This document shows, piece after piece, positions 54,141 through 62,417 of a DNA stretch of 64,000 nucleotides. The stretch lies in NCBI RefSeq assembly GCF_007827465.1, contig NZ_VISL01000001.1, forward strand, positions 2,065,001 through 2,129,000, written 5' to 3'. The DNA is from Dokdonia sp. Hel_I_53. GTDB taxonomy: Bacteria > Bacteroidota > Bacteroidia > Flavobacteriales > Flavobacteriaceae. The position numbers were made by a program, and so were the translations under genes. Numbering within the stretch: the first letter of the stretch is position 1; each line of letters opens with the position of its first letter. A model generated the notes under the pieces. That model did no database searches, had not been told where the DNA came from, and saw only the letters and a program-made list of their open reading frames with translations.

Positions 54141-54176
54141 AAGGCCCAAAACAATTGAGATCGCTTTGGGCCTTTT
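54141..54176 (-). terminator. terminator of the DUF3127 gene
   Basis: An 11-bp stem AAAGGCCCAAA/TTTGGGCCTTT, 20 bases past the stop codon. Confidence 0.85.
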
Positions 54177-54195
54177 AATTTAAAATAAATTTTCC

Positions 54196-54588
54196 TTAGA
54201 AAGGAAGATCGTCGTGATCGTCTGTGTTTAAATTTGATGCAGGTTCAAAGGAGTCTGCTGGAGGCATAGGTGGTAACGGTTGCCCTCCACCTGCATTTGC
54301 AGCACTTAAGTTTTCTATTCTCCACCCTTGCACTGTATTAAAATATTTAGTCTCTCCTTGTGGGCTTACCCACTCGCGTCCTCTTAGGTTAATGCTAATT
54401 TTCACATTTTGACCTACTGAGTAGCTGTTTAAAAGATCTGTTTTATCTTGAACAAACTCCACCATAATGTGTTGCGGATATTGCTCTTCTGTGGTGACTA
54501 CCACTTCTCTTTTTCTAAAACCGTTGTTCCCAAAAGTTTGCGTCTCACCTATCTTCTTGATTTTTCCTTGTACTTCCATCTTATTCAA
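54196..54588 (-). CDS. DUF3127 (OB-fold-like) protein
   Basis: A 130-residue cytoplasmic protein. It has EVQGKIKKIGETQTFGNNGFRKREVVV, an OB-fold-type start, then NLRGREWVSPQGETKYFNTVQGWRIE, the DUF3127 pattern, and a disordered C-terminus ending in acidic DDHDDLPF, as in single-stranded DNA-binding proteins. The acidic tail suggests protein partners at DNA, though DUF3127 has no proven role. A start at ATG 54579 is equally possible. Confidence 0.9.
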   Translation of the reverse strand: MNKMEVQGKIKKIGETQTFGNNGFRKREVVVTTEEQYPQHIMVEFVQDKTDLLNSYSVGQNVKISINLRGREWVSPQGETKYFNTVQGWRIENLSAANAGGGQPLPPMPPADSFEPASNLNTDDHDDLPF

Positions 54589-54616
54589 TTATTGAGGATG
54601 TAAATTTATGAAATTT

Positions 54617-55492
54617 CTACCGCTTTGCGAGTAGAACCATCCACGCTTTATTCACATTTTTTTCGGCAAGAAAGGCCTGTGCAATTCTGTGTCTAGAAAC
54701 GTTGTCTTCGTGAGCGAGCACATCTTTTAATTGGGCATTTGCTTTCGCGAAAGCGTTAATAGCATCCTCACTAGGTAAGTTTTCTACATTTCCCAACATA
54801 CCCAAATCATTACCCGTAAGAACACTGCTATTTCTTATATCTTGAGGTATTTGATCTACTCCTATTCCTGTTCTAGCAACAGGTTTGGGTACTTCAAAGA
54901 GCCCTTCTTTTGCACGCCCGTACCAATTACCGCCTAATCGGGAAACTTGATCAATTTTTACAGGATCAATGCCTCCATTTTCATCTAAGATGTTTTTTGA
55001 GAGATGTATTTTTAATACTTCACAGATTACTAAATTTCCTGCACCACCCTGATCACCTAGTGGTTTAACCTCTATTACATTACATTCAAACTGAACGGGT
55101 GATTCTGAAACGCGAGGAGGTTGTACCATTTCTGAAGCTACGGGAGTAAGACCTGACTTAATAAATTCGTTTATCCCTTTATCATAGGCAGTACTAGCGA
55201 GAGACATTTGCTGTACCATGGCATAATTTACAATATTAACGGTGCACTCTGAAACCTCTAGTACATTATCCAACGTATTTTTTGTAGTGTTATCCCGACC
55301 ACTTCGAGATGGAGAATACACTAAAATAGGAGGGTTTGCGCCAAATACATTAAAGAAACTAAATGGTGCTAGGTTAACATTGCCATCCTTATCTACAGTA
55401 CTTGCAAAAGCGATAGGCCTAGGGCCTACGGCTCCAGTGAGATGACCAAATAACTGAGATACTGGAATTTCTTTTGGATCTATAGTGAGCAT
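54617..55492 (-). CDS. flavin reductase-like FMN-binding protein
   Basis: A 291-residue protein of the flavoredoxin/DIM6 flavin reductase family, which binds FMN. Recognised by GHLTGAVGPRPIAFASTVD, NLAPFSFFNVFGANPPI and YSPSRSG. ATG at 55492 (MLTIDPKEIPVSQL) is the family start; an in-frame ATG 81 bases upstream gives a tail unlike the family. The C-terminal 90 residues extend past the usual domain and contain a palindrome copy (INAFAKANAQ). Confidence 0.9.
   Translation of the reverse strand: MLTIDPKEIPVSQLFGHLTGAVGPRPIAFASTVDKDGNVNLAPFSFFNVFGANPPILVYSPSRSGRDNTTKNTLDNVLEVSECTVNIVNYAMVQQMSLASTAYDKGINEFIKSGLTPVASEMVQPPRVSESPVQFECNVIEVKPLGDQGGAGNLVICEVLKIHLSKNILDENGGIDPVKIDQVSRLGGNWYGRAKEGLFEVPKPVARTGIGVDQIPQDIRNSSVLTGNDLGMLGNVENLPSEDAINAFAKANAQLKDVLAHEDNVSRHRIAQAFLAEKNVNKAWMVLLAKR
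54740..54755. repeat. dispersed palindrome, copy 15 (inside flavin reductase gene)
   Basis: TGCTTTCGCGAAAGCG, read as AFAKA in the C-terminal extension. Confidence 0.97.
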
Positions 55493-55712
55493 TACTTTTG
55501 AAATTTTATCTTGTTTCTTCAAAAATAACCAATCTTTAATGTTAAAGCGCGCTCTTATTTTGAATTGATACAATAAACTGTCATTGCCTGTCGCTTAGAA
55601 AAGCAAATTTAAAATGGGGTAAAGAACCCTACTATTTCAAGACATAAACACCCACTATCCTTTTTATAAGTAAATCATCTTTGTAAGGAATTAACCATTT
55701 AAATAATCAATT

Positions 55713-55832
55713 ATGAAAACGCAACAAGAAGATTGGGGGCTTCTAGAGCAAATCTGTCAAGATGAAGAATTTGATGTAGCCTATTTTTCAATAGAATTTC
55801 CAGATGGAACTTCTTACGAGTATCAAGCTTAA
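55713..55832 (+). CDS. 39-residue acidic protein, unknown
   Basis: A short open reading frame from ATG 55713: MKTQQEDWGLLEQICQDEEF, then a DVAYFSIEFPDGTSYEYQA ending. It sits alone in a 458-base gap, has a clear start, an amphipathic acidic composition and is followed by a strong terminator, which argues for a real transcript. No family recognised. It may be a small regulator or an unrecognised short domain; it could also be chance. Confidence 0.6.
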   Translation: MKTQQEDWGLLEQICQDEEFDVAYFSIEFPDGTSYEYQA

Positions 55833-55866
55833 TGTCTTGTAACTAAGACATATTATTTAAATTTTG

Positions 55867-55906
55867 AATCGGCTATAGTTTGGGGGAACAATAGCCGATT
55901 TTTTAT
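55867..55906 (+). terminator. terminator of the 39-residue gene
   Basis: A perfect 10-bp stem AATCGGCTAT/ATAGCCGATT followed by a run of Ts, 35 bases past the stop of the small gene. Confidence 0.85.
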
Positions 55907-55950
55907 GTCTTAATTTCATAACTTTAAGACAGAAATTAAAACTACAATTT

Positions 55951-57096
55951 ATGGGGATTTTTGATACAATTAAAGAGAAGCTTAGTCATGAATTTATCGA
56001 TATCATTGAGTGGCTTGACTATACAGATGACACCATCGCACATCGCTTTGAAAGATATCAAAACGAGATAAAAAATGGAGCAAAATTAATTGTAAGAGAA
56101 GGACAAACGGCAGTTTTTGTGAATGAAGGACAGCTTGCAGACGTTTTTAATCCTGGCACATATGATCTTACTACTCAAAACCTACCCATTTTATCGACAT
56201 TAAAAGGATGGAAATTTGGATTTAACTCGCCATTTAAAGCAGAGGTTTATTTTGTAAACACCCACCTCTTTACAGATGAAAAATGGGGCACAAAAAGTCC
56301 TATAACTTTGAGTGATGATCGTTTTGGACTAGTAGAGATAAGAGCATTTGGGACTTATGCTTTTAAAATTGCAGATGCAGGGAAGTTTATTACAGATATT
56401 GTCGGCACAGATAATAATTTTACAAATTTTGAAATTAATGAACACCTCAAAAGTCTAATTGCCACACGATTTACAGATACCGTTGGAGAGGCTAACTTAC
56501 CTATTGAATTGTATGCTGCAAATACCTCTGAGCTTTCAGAAACCTGTAGAGAAGTGATGAAGGCAGAATTTTTATCTGTTGGTATTGCTTTAGAAAAATT
56601 TTATATAGAAAATGTGTCTATGCCTGAAGATCTTAAAAAAGAGATCTTTGAATACAGTCGCATTGATAAATTAGACCTAGATAAGCTTACTAAATTCAAA
56701 ACAGCAAAAGCAATAGAGGCGGCTGCTGCAAATGAAGGCGGTACGGCAGGAGCTGGGATGGGTATGGGCATGGGTTTTGTGCTTGCTCAACAAATGGGGG
56801 GTCTAATGGGAGGACAATCAGAAATGGGTTCTCAAAATCAAGCTCAGCCTCAAGTAACCCAAGGAGGTTCTATACCACCACCTATGCCTATTCCGGTACA
56901 ATATTTTTATGCTGTAAATGGTGCAGAGCAAGGCCCCGTCTCGTTTGAGCAACTCAAATCACTATTTGCAAACCGCACTATTAATAGAGAAAGTTTGATC
57001 TGGAAGCAAGGAATGTCCGGATGGACTATGCTACAAGAGGTAGAGGATTTGAAAGTTTTTCTTGGAGGCAATACTCCACCGCCATTACCATTATAA
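55951..57096 (+). CDS. SPFH (YdjI-like) protein with C-terminal GYF_2 domain
   Basis: A 381-residue cytoplasmic protein. Residues about 1-265 are an SPFH/virion-core-like domain as in B. subtilis YdjI: FERYQNEIKNGAKLIVREGQTAVFVNEG, FNPGTYDLTTQNLPILSTL, VEIRAFGTYAFKI. A Gly/Met-rich linker (GMGMGMG, QQMGGLMGG) follows, then a GYF_2 domain near the C-terminus (WKQGMSGWTMLQEVEDL). GYF_2 domains bind proline-rich partners. The next gene is the YdjG-like partner. Membrane stress role inferred. Confidence 0.9.
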   Translation: MGIFDTIKEKLSHEFIDIIEWLDYTDDTIAHRFERYQNEIKNGAKLIVREGQTAVFVNEGQLADVFNPGTYDLTTQNLPILSTLKGWKFGFNSPFKAEVYFVNTHLFTDEKWGTKSPITLSDDRFGLVEIRAFGTYAFKIADAGKFITDIVGTDNNFTNFEINEHLKSLIATRFTDTVGEANLPIELYAANTSELSETCREVMKAEFLSVGIALEKFYIENVSMPEDLKKEIFEYSRIDKLDLDKLTKFKTAKAIEAAAANEGGTAGAGMGMGMGFVLAQQMGGLMGGQSEMGSQNQAQPQVTQGGSIPPPMPIPVQYFYAVNGAEQGPVSFEQLKSLFANRTINRESLIWKQGMSGWTMLQEVEDLKVFLGGNTPPPLPL

Positions 57097-57152
57097 GAGA
57101 CACAGCTCATACTATTTGATGGTCAACTAAAATTTAAATTTTGAAAAGGTTA

Positions 57153-57168
57153 TGCTTTCTCAAAAGCG
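57153..57168. repeat. decayed copy of the dispersed palindrome
   Basis: TGCTTTCTCAAAAGCG differs from the core at two central positions. It lies just before the YdjG-like gene and overlaps an in-frame upstream ATG at 57152. Confidence 0.55.
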
Positions 57169-57187
57169 TCACCTAATCTATGTCTCA

Positions 57188-58300
57188 ATGGAAGAAAAAC
57201 ACATCCATAAAACAGAATTAAAAAAAGCGTGTATAAACTGCGGTGCTGAGCTTAGATACAAGCCTGCAACGACTTCTATAACGTGTGACTATTGCGGTCA
57301 TCAAGAAGAAATCTCTATAGCGACGAGCACATTTGAAGAGCTAGAGTTGTATCCCTATTTAGATAAGATGGGGGATCAAAAAAACAGTGAAGAAATAGCT
57401 ATACTACATTGTAAAAATTGTGGCGCAAACCAACATGTAGAAGAAAACTATAAATCCCTACATTGTGTGTACTGTAGTATGCCTCTCATACTTGAAGATT
57501 TTGCTACAGAAGAGTGGATATTGCCTGGGGCTGTACTTCCGTTTCAAATAGATAAAGAAAAAGCTTTTCAAGTCTTTAAAAATTGGGTGCGAGGTCTATG
57601 GTGGGCACCTAATAAACTAAAAAAAGCATCCTTAGATCCTCAGTTTACCAAGGGGCTGTATTTACCATACTGGACGTTTGACGCACAGCTTTCGGCCACT
57701 TATTTAGGACAAAGAGGTGAATACTATTATGAAACCCAAACTTACAAAGACAATCAAGGAAATAGAAAAACACGCCAAGTGAAAAAAACAAGATGGCACC
57801 CTGCTTCTGGTAAGGTCTCTGGTTTTGTAGACGATACTCTTATAGAAGCATCAGCTCAGCGGGCAGGTAGAATTCCTTCAAAAATAGCAAGATGGGATTT
57901 ACAAAAATTAAAGCCTTTTAATAGTAGTTTTTTAGCAGGCTTTGTTACAGAAAAGTATACAATACCCTTAAAGAAAGGCCATATATCTTCTAAGGAAACA
58001 GCTAAGGATATTGCTACCTCATGGGCAATGACAGATATAGGAGGAGATACACAACGTGTAACTACAATTGATATGAATTTAACAGAAGAGACTTTTAAAC
58101 ATATACTGTTACCTGTATATGTGAGCGCTTATCGATATAATGGGAAGGAGTATAATTTTTTTGTAAATGGAGAAACGGGAGCATTATCTGGAAAAAGGCC
58201 ATATTCTTTTTGGAAAATATTCTTTGCCATATTTGCAGCGCTTCTACTCGTGGGTGTTATTGTGCTGCTTACTCAGTATGGACAAAATGTAGGTTCTTAA
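57188..58300 (+). CDS. zinc-ribbon membrane protein (YdjG-like)
   Basis: A 370-residue protein from ATG 57188 (MEEKHIHKTELKK); the ATG at 57152 lies in a decayed palindrome and adds an atypical leader. Two zinc ribbons (CINCG..CDYCG at about 16-40 and CKNCG..CVYCS at about 74-95) precede a domain with GLYLPYWTFDAQLSATYLG, and a C-terminal membrane helix (about 343-362). This is the TFIIB-zinc-ribbon plus TM layout of YdjG. Only the SPFH partner is adjacent; PspA and TPM-domain homologues are not in this window. Confidence 0.88.
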   Translation: MEEKHIHKTELKKACINCGAELRYKPATTSITCDYCGHQEEISIATSTFEELELYPYLDKMGDQKNSEEIAILHCKNCGANQHVEENYKSLHCVYCSMPLILEDFATEEWILPGAVLPFQIDKEKAFQVFKNWVRGLWWAPNKLKKASLDPQFTKGLYLPYWTFDAQLSATYLGQRGEYYYETQTYKDNQGNRKTRQVKKTRWHPASGKVSGFVDDTLIEASAQRAGRIPSKIARWDLQKLKPFNSSFLAGFVTEKYTIPLKKGHISSKETAKDIATSWAMTDIGGDTQRVTTIDMNLTEETFKHILLPVYVSAYRYNGKEYNFFVNGETGALSGKRPYSFWKIFFAIFAALLLVGVIVLLTQYGQNVGS

Positions 58301-58335
58301 GCAATGTTAAACCCGCTGTTATAAGGTGTTAATTA

Positions 58336-58351
58336 CGCTTTCGCGAAAGCT
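58336..58351. repeat. dispersed palindrome, copy 16 (upstream of OsmC gene)
   Basis: ACGCTTTCGCGAAAGCT; last base altered. It sits 70 bases before the osmC-like ATG. Confidence 0.95.
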
Positions 58352-58421
58352 GAATCTTATTACCTTTAAATAAAAAATATGAAGACAACGGTTTATGATT
58401 GTCTTAATAAAAACAAATTAT

Positions 58422-58838
58422 ATGAAATTTACGAGAAAAGCAAAAGCACATTGGGAAGGAAGTGGTAAAGAAGGTCAAGGAACCATTTCTACTGATAGTA
58501 CAGCTATGAATGAAGAAAAATACGCTTTTGGTAGCAGATTTGAAAAAGGAGTTGGAACAAATCCAGAAGAATTAGTAGGAGCGGCACACTCAGGCTGTTA
58601 TACGATGCAATTAAGCTTTTTATTAAATGAAGAAGATTATGTAGCAGATACACTTGATACTGATGCACATGTAACTTTTGAAGATGGAGAAATTACTACC
58701 ATAAAACTAGTTACAAAAGGAAAAGTACCTAATATCACAAAAGAGAAATTTGAAGAGATAGCACAAAAGGCAAAAAAAGTTTGTCCTATGTCAAAATTAG
58801 TAAAAGCAGATGTTAGTCTTGAAGCCACACTTTTATAG
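58422..58838 (+). CDS. OsmC-family peroxiredoxin
   Basis: A 138-residue protein from ATG 58422 (MKFTRKAKAHWEGSGKEG), the family start; the upstream in-frame ATG at 58395 adds a poor leader. It detoxifies organic hydroperoxides. The two redox cysteines lie in GAAHSGCYTMQLS and KKVCPMSKLVK. Palindrome copy 16 lies upstream. Confidence 0.93.
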   Translation: MKFTRKAKAHWEGSGKEGQGTISTDSTAMNEEKYAFGSRFEKGVGTNPEELVGAAHSGCYTMQLSFLLNEEDYVADTLDTDAHVTFEDGEITTIKLVTKGKVPNITKEKFEEIAQKAKKVCPMSKLVKADVSLEATLL

Positions 58839-58862
58839 AATAGTCGCACATAGAGTATTTTA

Positions 58863-58891
58863 AAAAGCCCAATGATTAAATTGGGCTTTTT
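58863..58891 (+). terminator. terminator of the OsmC-family gene
   Basis: Stem AAAAAGCCCAAT/TTGGGCTTTTTT with a T tract, 25 bases past the stop. Confidence 0.9.
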
Positions 58892-58988
58892 TAATATATA
58901 CCTCTGGACATTATAAAATAGTATGCGTGCATAGTAAATCATTTTGTAATTTTATGGTTTACTAGACAACAACACAATACAATAAACT

Positions 58989-59474
58989 ATGTATACAAAA
59001 GAATTTGATATAAGATGGAGTGATATTGATGCTAACAGACATTTGGCAAACTCAGCTTATGTTAATTTTATGTCTCACACACGTATGGGATATATGATAG
59101 AAAATGGATTAAGTCAAAAAGAGATGGTGCAATACAACTTAGGCCCCGTAATCTTTCATGAACAATTATTTTTCTTCAAAGAGGCTTTTCAAGGAAAACC
59201 TATAACCGTAACCTTTGAGCTAGGTGGCGCTAGTGAAGACGGTATGTTTTTCAAATTTGTACATAACTTTTACGATCACAAAGGAAGAAACTTAGCTAGA
59301 GGAAGTATGCAAGGAGGGTGGATAGACTTAAAATCAAGAAAAATGGTAGGTCTTCCAGAATCTCTAAAGCCTATCCTTACAAATGCTCCAAAAACGAATG
59401 ATTTCAAAGTCCTTACAAAGGAAGACATGAGAGCACATGGTGAGTTTCCTAAAGATATCGAACAAAAAAATTAG
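58989..59474 (+). CDS. acyl-CoA thioesterase, 4HBT hotdog fold
   Basis: A 161-residue single-hotdog thioesterase. It has the family start FDIRWSDIDANRHLANSAYVNF with the catalytic Asp and the hotdog helix, and DHKGRNLARGSMQGGWIDLKSRK. These resemble the 4-hydroxybenzoyl-CoA type. The substrate is unknown. It converges with the FemAB-like gene. Confidence 0.92.
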   Translation: MYTKEFDIRWSDIDANRHLANSAYVNFMSHTRMGYMIENGLSQKEMVQYNLGPVIFHEQLFFFKEAFQGKPITVTFELGGASEDGMFFKFVHNFYDHKGRNLARGSMQGGWIDLKSRKMVGLPESLKPILTNAPKTNDFKVLTKEDMRAHGEFPKDIEQKN

Positions 59475-59500
59475 TACGTTCAGTATAGAAAGATAGAATG

Positions 59501-60628
59501 TTACTCTTTAATAGGAGAATGCTGTTTAAACGCTTTCATTTTAAGCTGCTTGAGCAATGGCTTAAAAAGTAAATTAGGTACAGTACGCTTATGCTTTACA
59601 TAACATTTTAAATAGTCTGGAGTAGCACCTAGAGTGCTTTTAATTTCTGAAGCTGTTCTACCTAGATTTATTTTTTTTACTCTTAGATTAATTCCTAGTC
59701 GTACGTAATCGTTCAACATTCTTGGGTAAATAGCATACTTTTTATTATACCTATAGTCTAACCCAACAAAATGTGCATCAAGTGTTTCTTTGTAATGAAA
59801 AGCTGTTGAAAAGCCAACGATGAGATTTTCTTTTTTGTAAATATTAAAAAGAATGCTTTCGCGAAAGCGTTCTTTTAATAAAGCGTAGGTTTCTAAATTT
59901 AAGTTTAAGATATTAAAGGTCGCTTTTCTAGTCACATTCTCATACAACTCTTGTAGTCTTGGCATATGATAACGTATTTCATGAGCATCAAGAGTTTTGA
60001 CTTCTAAAGAGTTACTAGAAGCATCTGCCTTATTTAACTTAACTCGATACTTTGATTTAAGTCTATTTTTATAGCTATCAAAACTTTGCCATTGCACATC
60101 AATTACCATATTAGGCTCAACGTCAAAAGCAGTAAAATTAAATCTTTCTGATACGCGAGCAGCTGTATTTTGTGTGTCGTCAAAGTCTTTAAAAAAAAAT
60201 AAGTTTGTCTTTTTTTTCTTTCCTGTTAGAAGTCTATTACAAAGGATATAAATGATGTTTTTTAGATCTTTTTGTTCTTTACAAAAAACACCATAGTTAC
60301 CACTTAGAAAGATGTTGCCGCATATTGTAGTAGAAAATTCTTTAGCTATGAATAATGACCGAATGCTTGCAATTAATTTCAAGGGGTATTGTATCTGTTT
60401 TACAGCAGGGTTTAATGCAATGTCTAATTTTTGTGTGATGGCTATTGCAATCGGCTGATTGTTTTTTGAAAAGAGAAGGTAGTTATATGTGATATCCTTA
60501 TTTTGACTTTCAAAAGCATCTAGGAAATCCTTAGAAAAATAAAAAGAATCTACACAACCTAACTCCTTAAAAACAGATTCAGGAATAGTAGCAACCGTAC
60601 TTATTTCTTTTATATCAATTTGCAACAT
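59501..60628 (-). CDS. GNAT/FemAB-like acyltransferase of unknown substrate
   Basis: A 375-residue protein with the two-lobed GNAT layout of FemAB/DUF482-like acyltransferases: SFYFSKDFLDAFESQNKDI near the start and NLIVGFSTAFHYKETLDAHFVGLDYRYNKKYAIY in the second half, then KINLGRTASEIKSTLGA. The N-terminal Cys/Phe-rich part is not recognised. A palindrome copy is read in a third frame (ERFRESI). It overlaps the preceding DMT transporter gene by 14 bases, so the two are coupled. Confidence 0.82.
   Translation of the reverse strand: MLQIDIKEISTVATIPESVFKELGCVDSFYFSKDFLDAFESQNKDITYNYLLFSKNNQPIAIAITQKLDIALNPAVKQIQYPLKLIASIRSLFIAKEFSTTICGNIFLSGNYGVFCKEQKDLKNIIYILCNRLLTGKKKKTNLFFFKDFDDTQNTAARVSERFNFTAFDVEPNMVIDVQWQSFDSYKNRLKSKYRVKLNKADASSNSLEVKTLDAHEIRYHMPRLQELYENVTRKATFNILNLNLETYALLKERFRESILFNIYKKENLIVGFSTAFHYKETLDAHFVGLDYRYNKKYAIYPRMLNDYVRLGINLRVKKINLGRTASEIKSTLGATPDYLKCYVKHKRTVPNLLFKPLLKQLKMKAFKQHSPIKE
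59854..59869. repeat. dispersed palindrome, copy 17 (inside FemAB-like gene)
   Basis: TGCTTTCGCGAAAGCG, read as Arg-Phe-Arg-Glu-Ser, the third possible frame. Confidence 0.97.
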
Positions 60629-61514
60629 TTGGTTTTTTTCGTTTGGTACTTAAATAAACACCTAAGAATATTAAGGATGCTGCAATTATGCGTATAGTTG
60701 ATAGTGAATCTGCTCCTAAAATAATGGCTACAATCGTTGCAATGAGGGGTTGTAGGTAAATAAATGCTCCTATGGTGGAAGGCTTGAGTTCTTTTAAGGC
60801 AAAAACATTAAATAAGTATGTAAGATATGTCGTTCCTACAACAACAAATAACATCACACCTATTACATTTAAAGGAAGTTCACTCCATTGGATCTCTAAG
60901 AATTGAGGTAATCCAACAGGGGCGTTTGTAAATATGGCAATTAAAAAAAACCACTTCATAAGAGTAATAGAGGAATATTTTGCTGTAAGAGGTTTTACTA
61001 ATATTAAATAAATAGAATATGCAGTTGCGTTTATAATAAACAAGGTGTTTCCTAAAGTGATATTTGGAGCATTAGTTTGTGTTTTTACGCCAAATAAAAT
61101 AAGAATAAGTGCCCCTATAAGACCTATAGCTATACCAGATCCTTTTAGCCAAGTAATTTTTTCTTTTAAAAACAGCGCAGAGAGAATTAAAAGAATTACT
61201 GGGGATAATGTGATCACAACACTACTATTAATGGGAGTGGAGAGCTCGAGACCTTTAAAAAACATAAGCATGTTTAAAGTCATTCCGAAAAGTGCACAGC
61301 TTATAATGCGCCACCAGTCTTTACGCTCTATTTTTTCTCTAGGAAAAAAGAGACTCGTAATCCAAAATAAAATCGCAGCACCTAATACTCGAAGCATGAT
61401 AAACCCGTAGGCCTGTACATAGGTAGGCATGAGGTCTTTTGCGAGTGTGTGGTTTACACCATAAATAAAACTTGCGCTAAAAGCTGCAAGGAAAGCTAAA
61501 TAACGCTTTTTCAT
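60615..61514 (-). CDS. EamA-family (DMT) transporter
   Basis: A 299-residue membrane protein with ten hydrophobic segments in two EamA repeats (FIYGVNHTLAKDLMPTYVQAYGFIMLRV near the start and PLTAKYSSITLMKWFFLIAI in the second half). Such proteins export amino acids or small metabolites. It is followed by the overlapping FemAB-like gene and preceded by the ArsC-like gene seven bases away. Confidence 0.92.
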   Translation of the reverse strand: MKKRYLAFLAAFSASFIYGVNHTLAKDLMPTYVQAYGFIMLRVLGAAILFWITSLFFPREKIERKDWWRIISCALFGMTLNMLMFFKGLELSTPINSSVVITLSPVILLILSALFLKEKITWLKGSGIAIGLIGALILILFGVKTQTNAPNITLGNTLFIINATAYSIYLILVKPLTAKYSSITLMKWFFLIAIFTNAPVGLPQFLEIQWSELPLNVIGVMLFVVVGTTYLTYLFNVFALKELKPSTIGAFIYLQPLIATIVAIILGADSLSTIRIIAASLIFLGVYLSTKRKKPNVAN

Positions 61515-61521
61515 AAGAGAC

Positions 61522-61875
61522 CTATTTTAAAAGTGCATCGGCAGCAGAAGCTATATTTTTTTTAGAATTACCAATAAATATCTGATCGTCAATAATAATT
61601 ACAGGTCTTTTAAGAAAAGTATAGTGCTCTAGAATAAGTTCTTTAAAATCATTCTCATTAAGCGATTGTGTGTTAAGACCTCGCTGTCTATATAGTTGTG
61701 CACGCTTACTGAATAAAGACTCGTAACTTCCCGAGAGTTTATACATTTCTTCTAGCTGTTTTTCTGTTATAGCCTCTGTCTTTATATCTTGTAATACAAC
61801 ATCTGCCCCAGGGTTTATCTCAGAAATAATACGCTGGCAAGTATTACAAGTAGATAAGTGATATATTTTTTTCAT
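61522..61875 (-). CDS. ArsC/Spx-family thioredoxin-fold protein
   Basis: A 117-residue protein from ATG 61875 (MKKIYHLSTCNTCQRI). It has the CxxC-like STCNTC near the start and the RPVIIIDDQIFIGNSK motif with the family Arg and cis-proline. It is related to ArsC-type reductases and YffB, so arsenate reduction is possible but not proven. It heads the minus-strand operon with the DMT transporter and FemAB-like genes. Confidence 0.9.
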   Translation of the reverse strand: MKKIYHLSTCNTCQRIISEINPGADVVLQDIKTEAITEKQLEEMYKLSGSYESLFSKRAQLYRQRGLNTQSLNENDFKELILEHYTFLKRPVIIIDDQIFIGNSKKNIASAADALLK

Positions 61876-61955
61876 AGCAGGCTCTCTTTTAATTATGATA
61901 TAAAAATACCGCCTAAGATTACTCAAATGAAGTATTTTTAAAGAAAATAAATGAT

Positions 61956-62417
61956 ATGGACTATAGTTTTCAAATATGCCTTAAGAATCGTCAAATTTTA
62001 GAGCGTTTTATAAACGGGCACACACTGGAGCAACTTAATAAAATCCCAAAGGGATTTAATAATAATCTTGTTTGGAATATAGGGCACAGTATTGCAACCC
62101 AACAGTTGCTCACCTATGGTTTGTCAGGTGTAAAACCACAAATAGATATGGACTTCATTAATACGTATAAGAAAGGAACAAGACCCGAGAAGGATGTTTC
62201 ACAAGATGACGTAAATAGTATACATAAGATGCTTTTTTCTACCTTAGAAACCCTAGAAGAAGATTATAAAATGGGTCTGTTCTCAACCTTTAAAGAATAC
62301 ACATTGTCTACCACAGGTGGAGTTCTATCAAAGGTTGAGCACGCTATAGAGTTTAATAATTTTCACGAAGGGCTACATTTGGGCTGCTGTATACAACTAA
62401 GTAAATTAGTTAAATAG
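61956..62417 (+). CDS. DinB-family four-helix protein
   Basis: A 153-residue DinB/YfiT-like protein. Three metal-site histidines are likely: NIGHSIATQQL (first), VEHAIEFNN and FHEGLHLGC. These proteins bind metal and include thiol transferases (bacillithiol, mycothiol); the substrate here is unknown. It overlaps the convergent DUF3298 gene by 8 bases. Confidence 0.88.
   Translation: MDYSFQICLKNRQILERFINGHTLEQLNKIPKGFNNNLVWNIGHSIATQQLLTYGLSGVKPQIDMDFINTYKKGTRPEKDVSQDDVNSIHKMLFSTLETLEEDYKMGLFSTFKEYTLSTTGGVLSKVEHAIEFNNFHEGLHLGCCIQLSKLVK

Noticed and set aside
61522..61875. Calling the ArsC-like protein an arsenate reductase (arsC)
   Set aside because: No arsenic genes are nearby and the family also contains Spx and YffB-like proteins.
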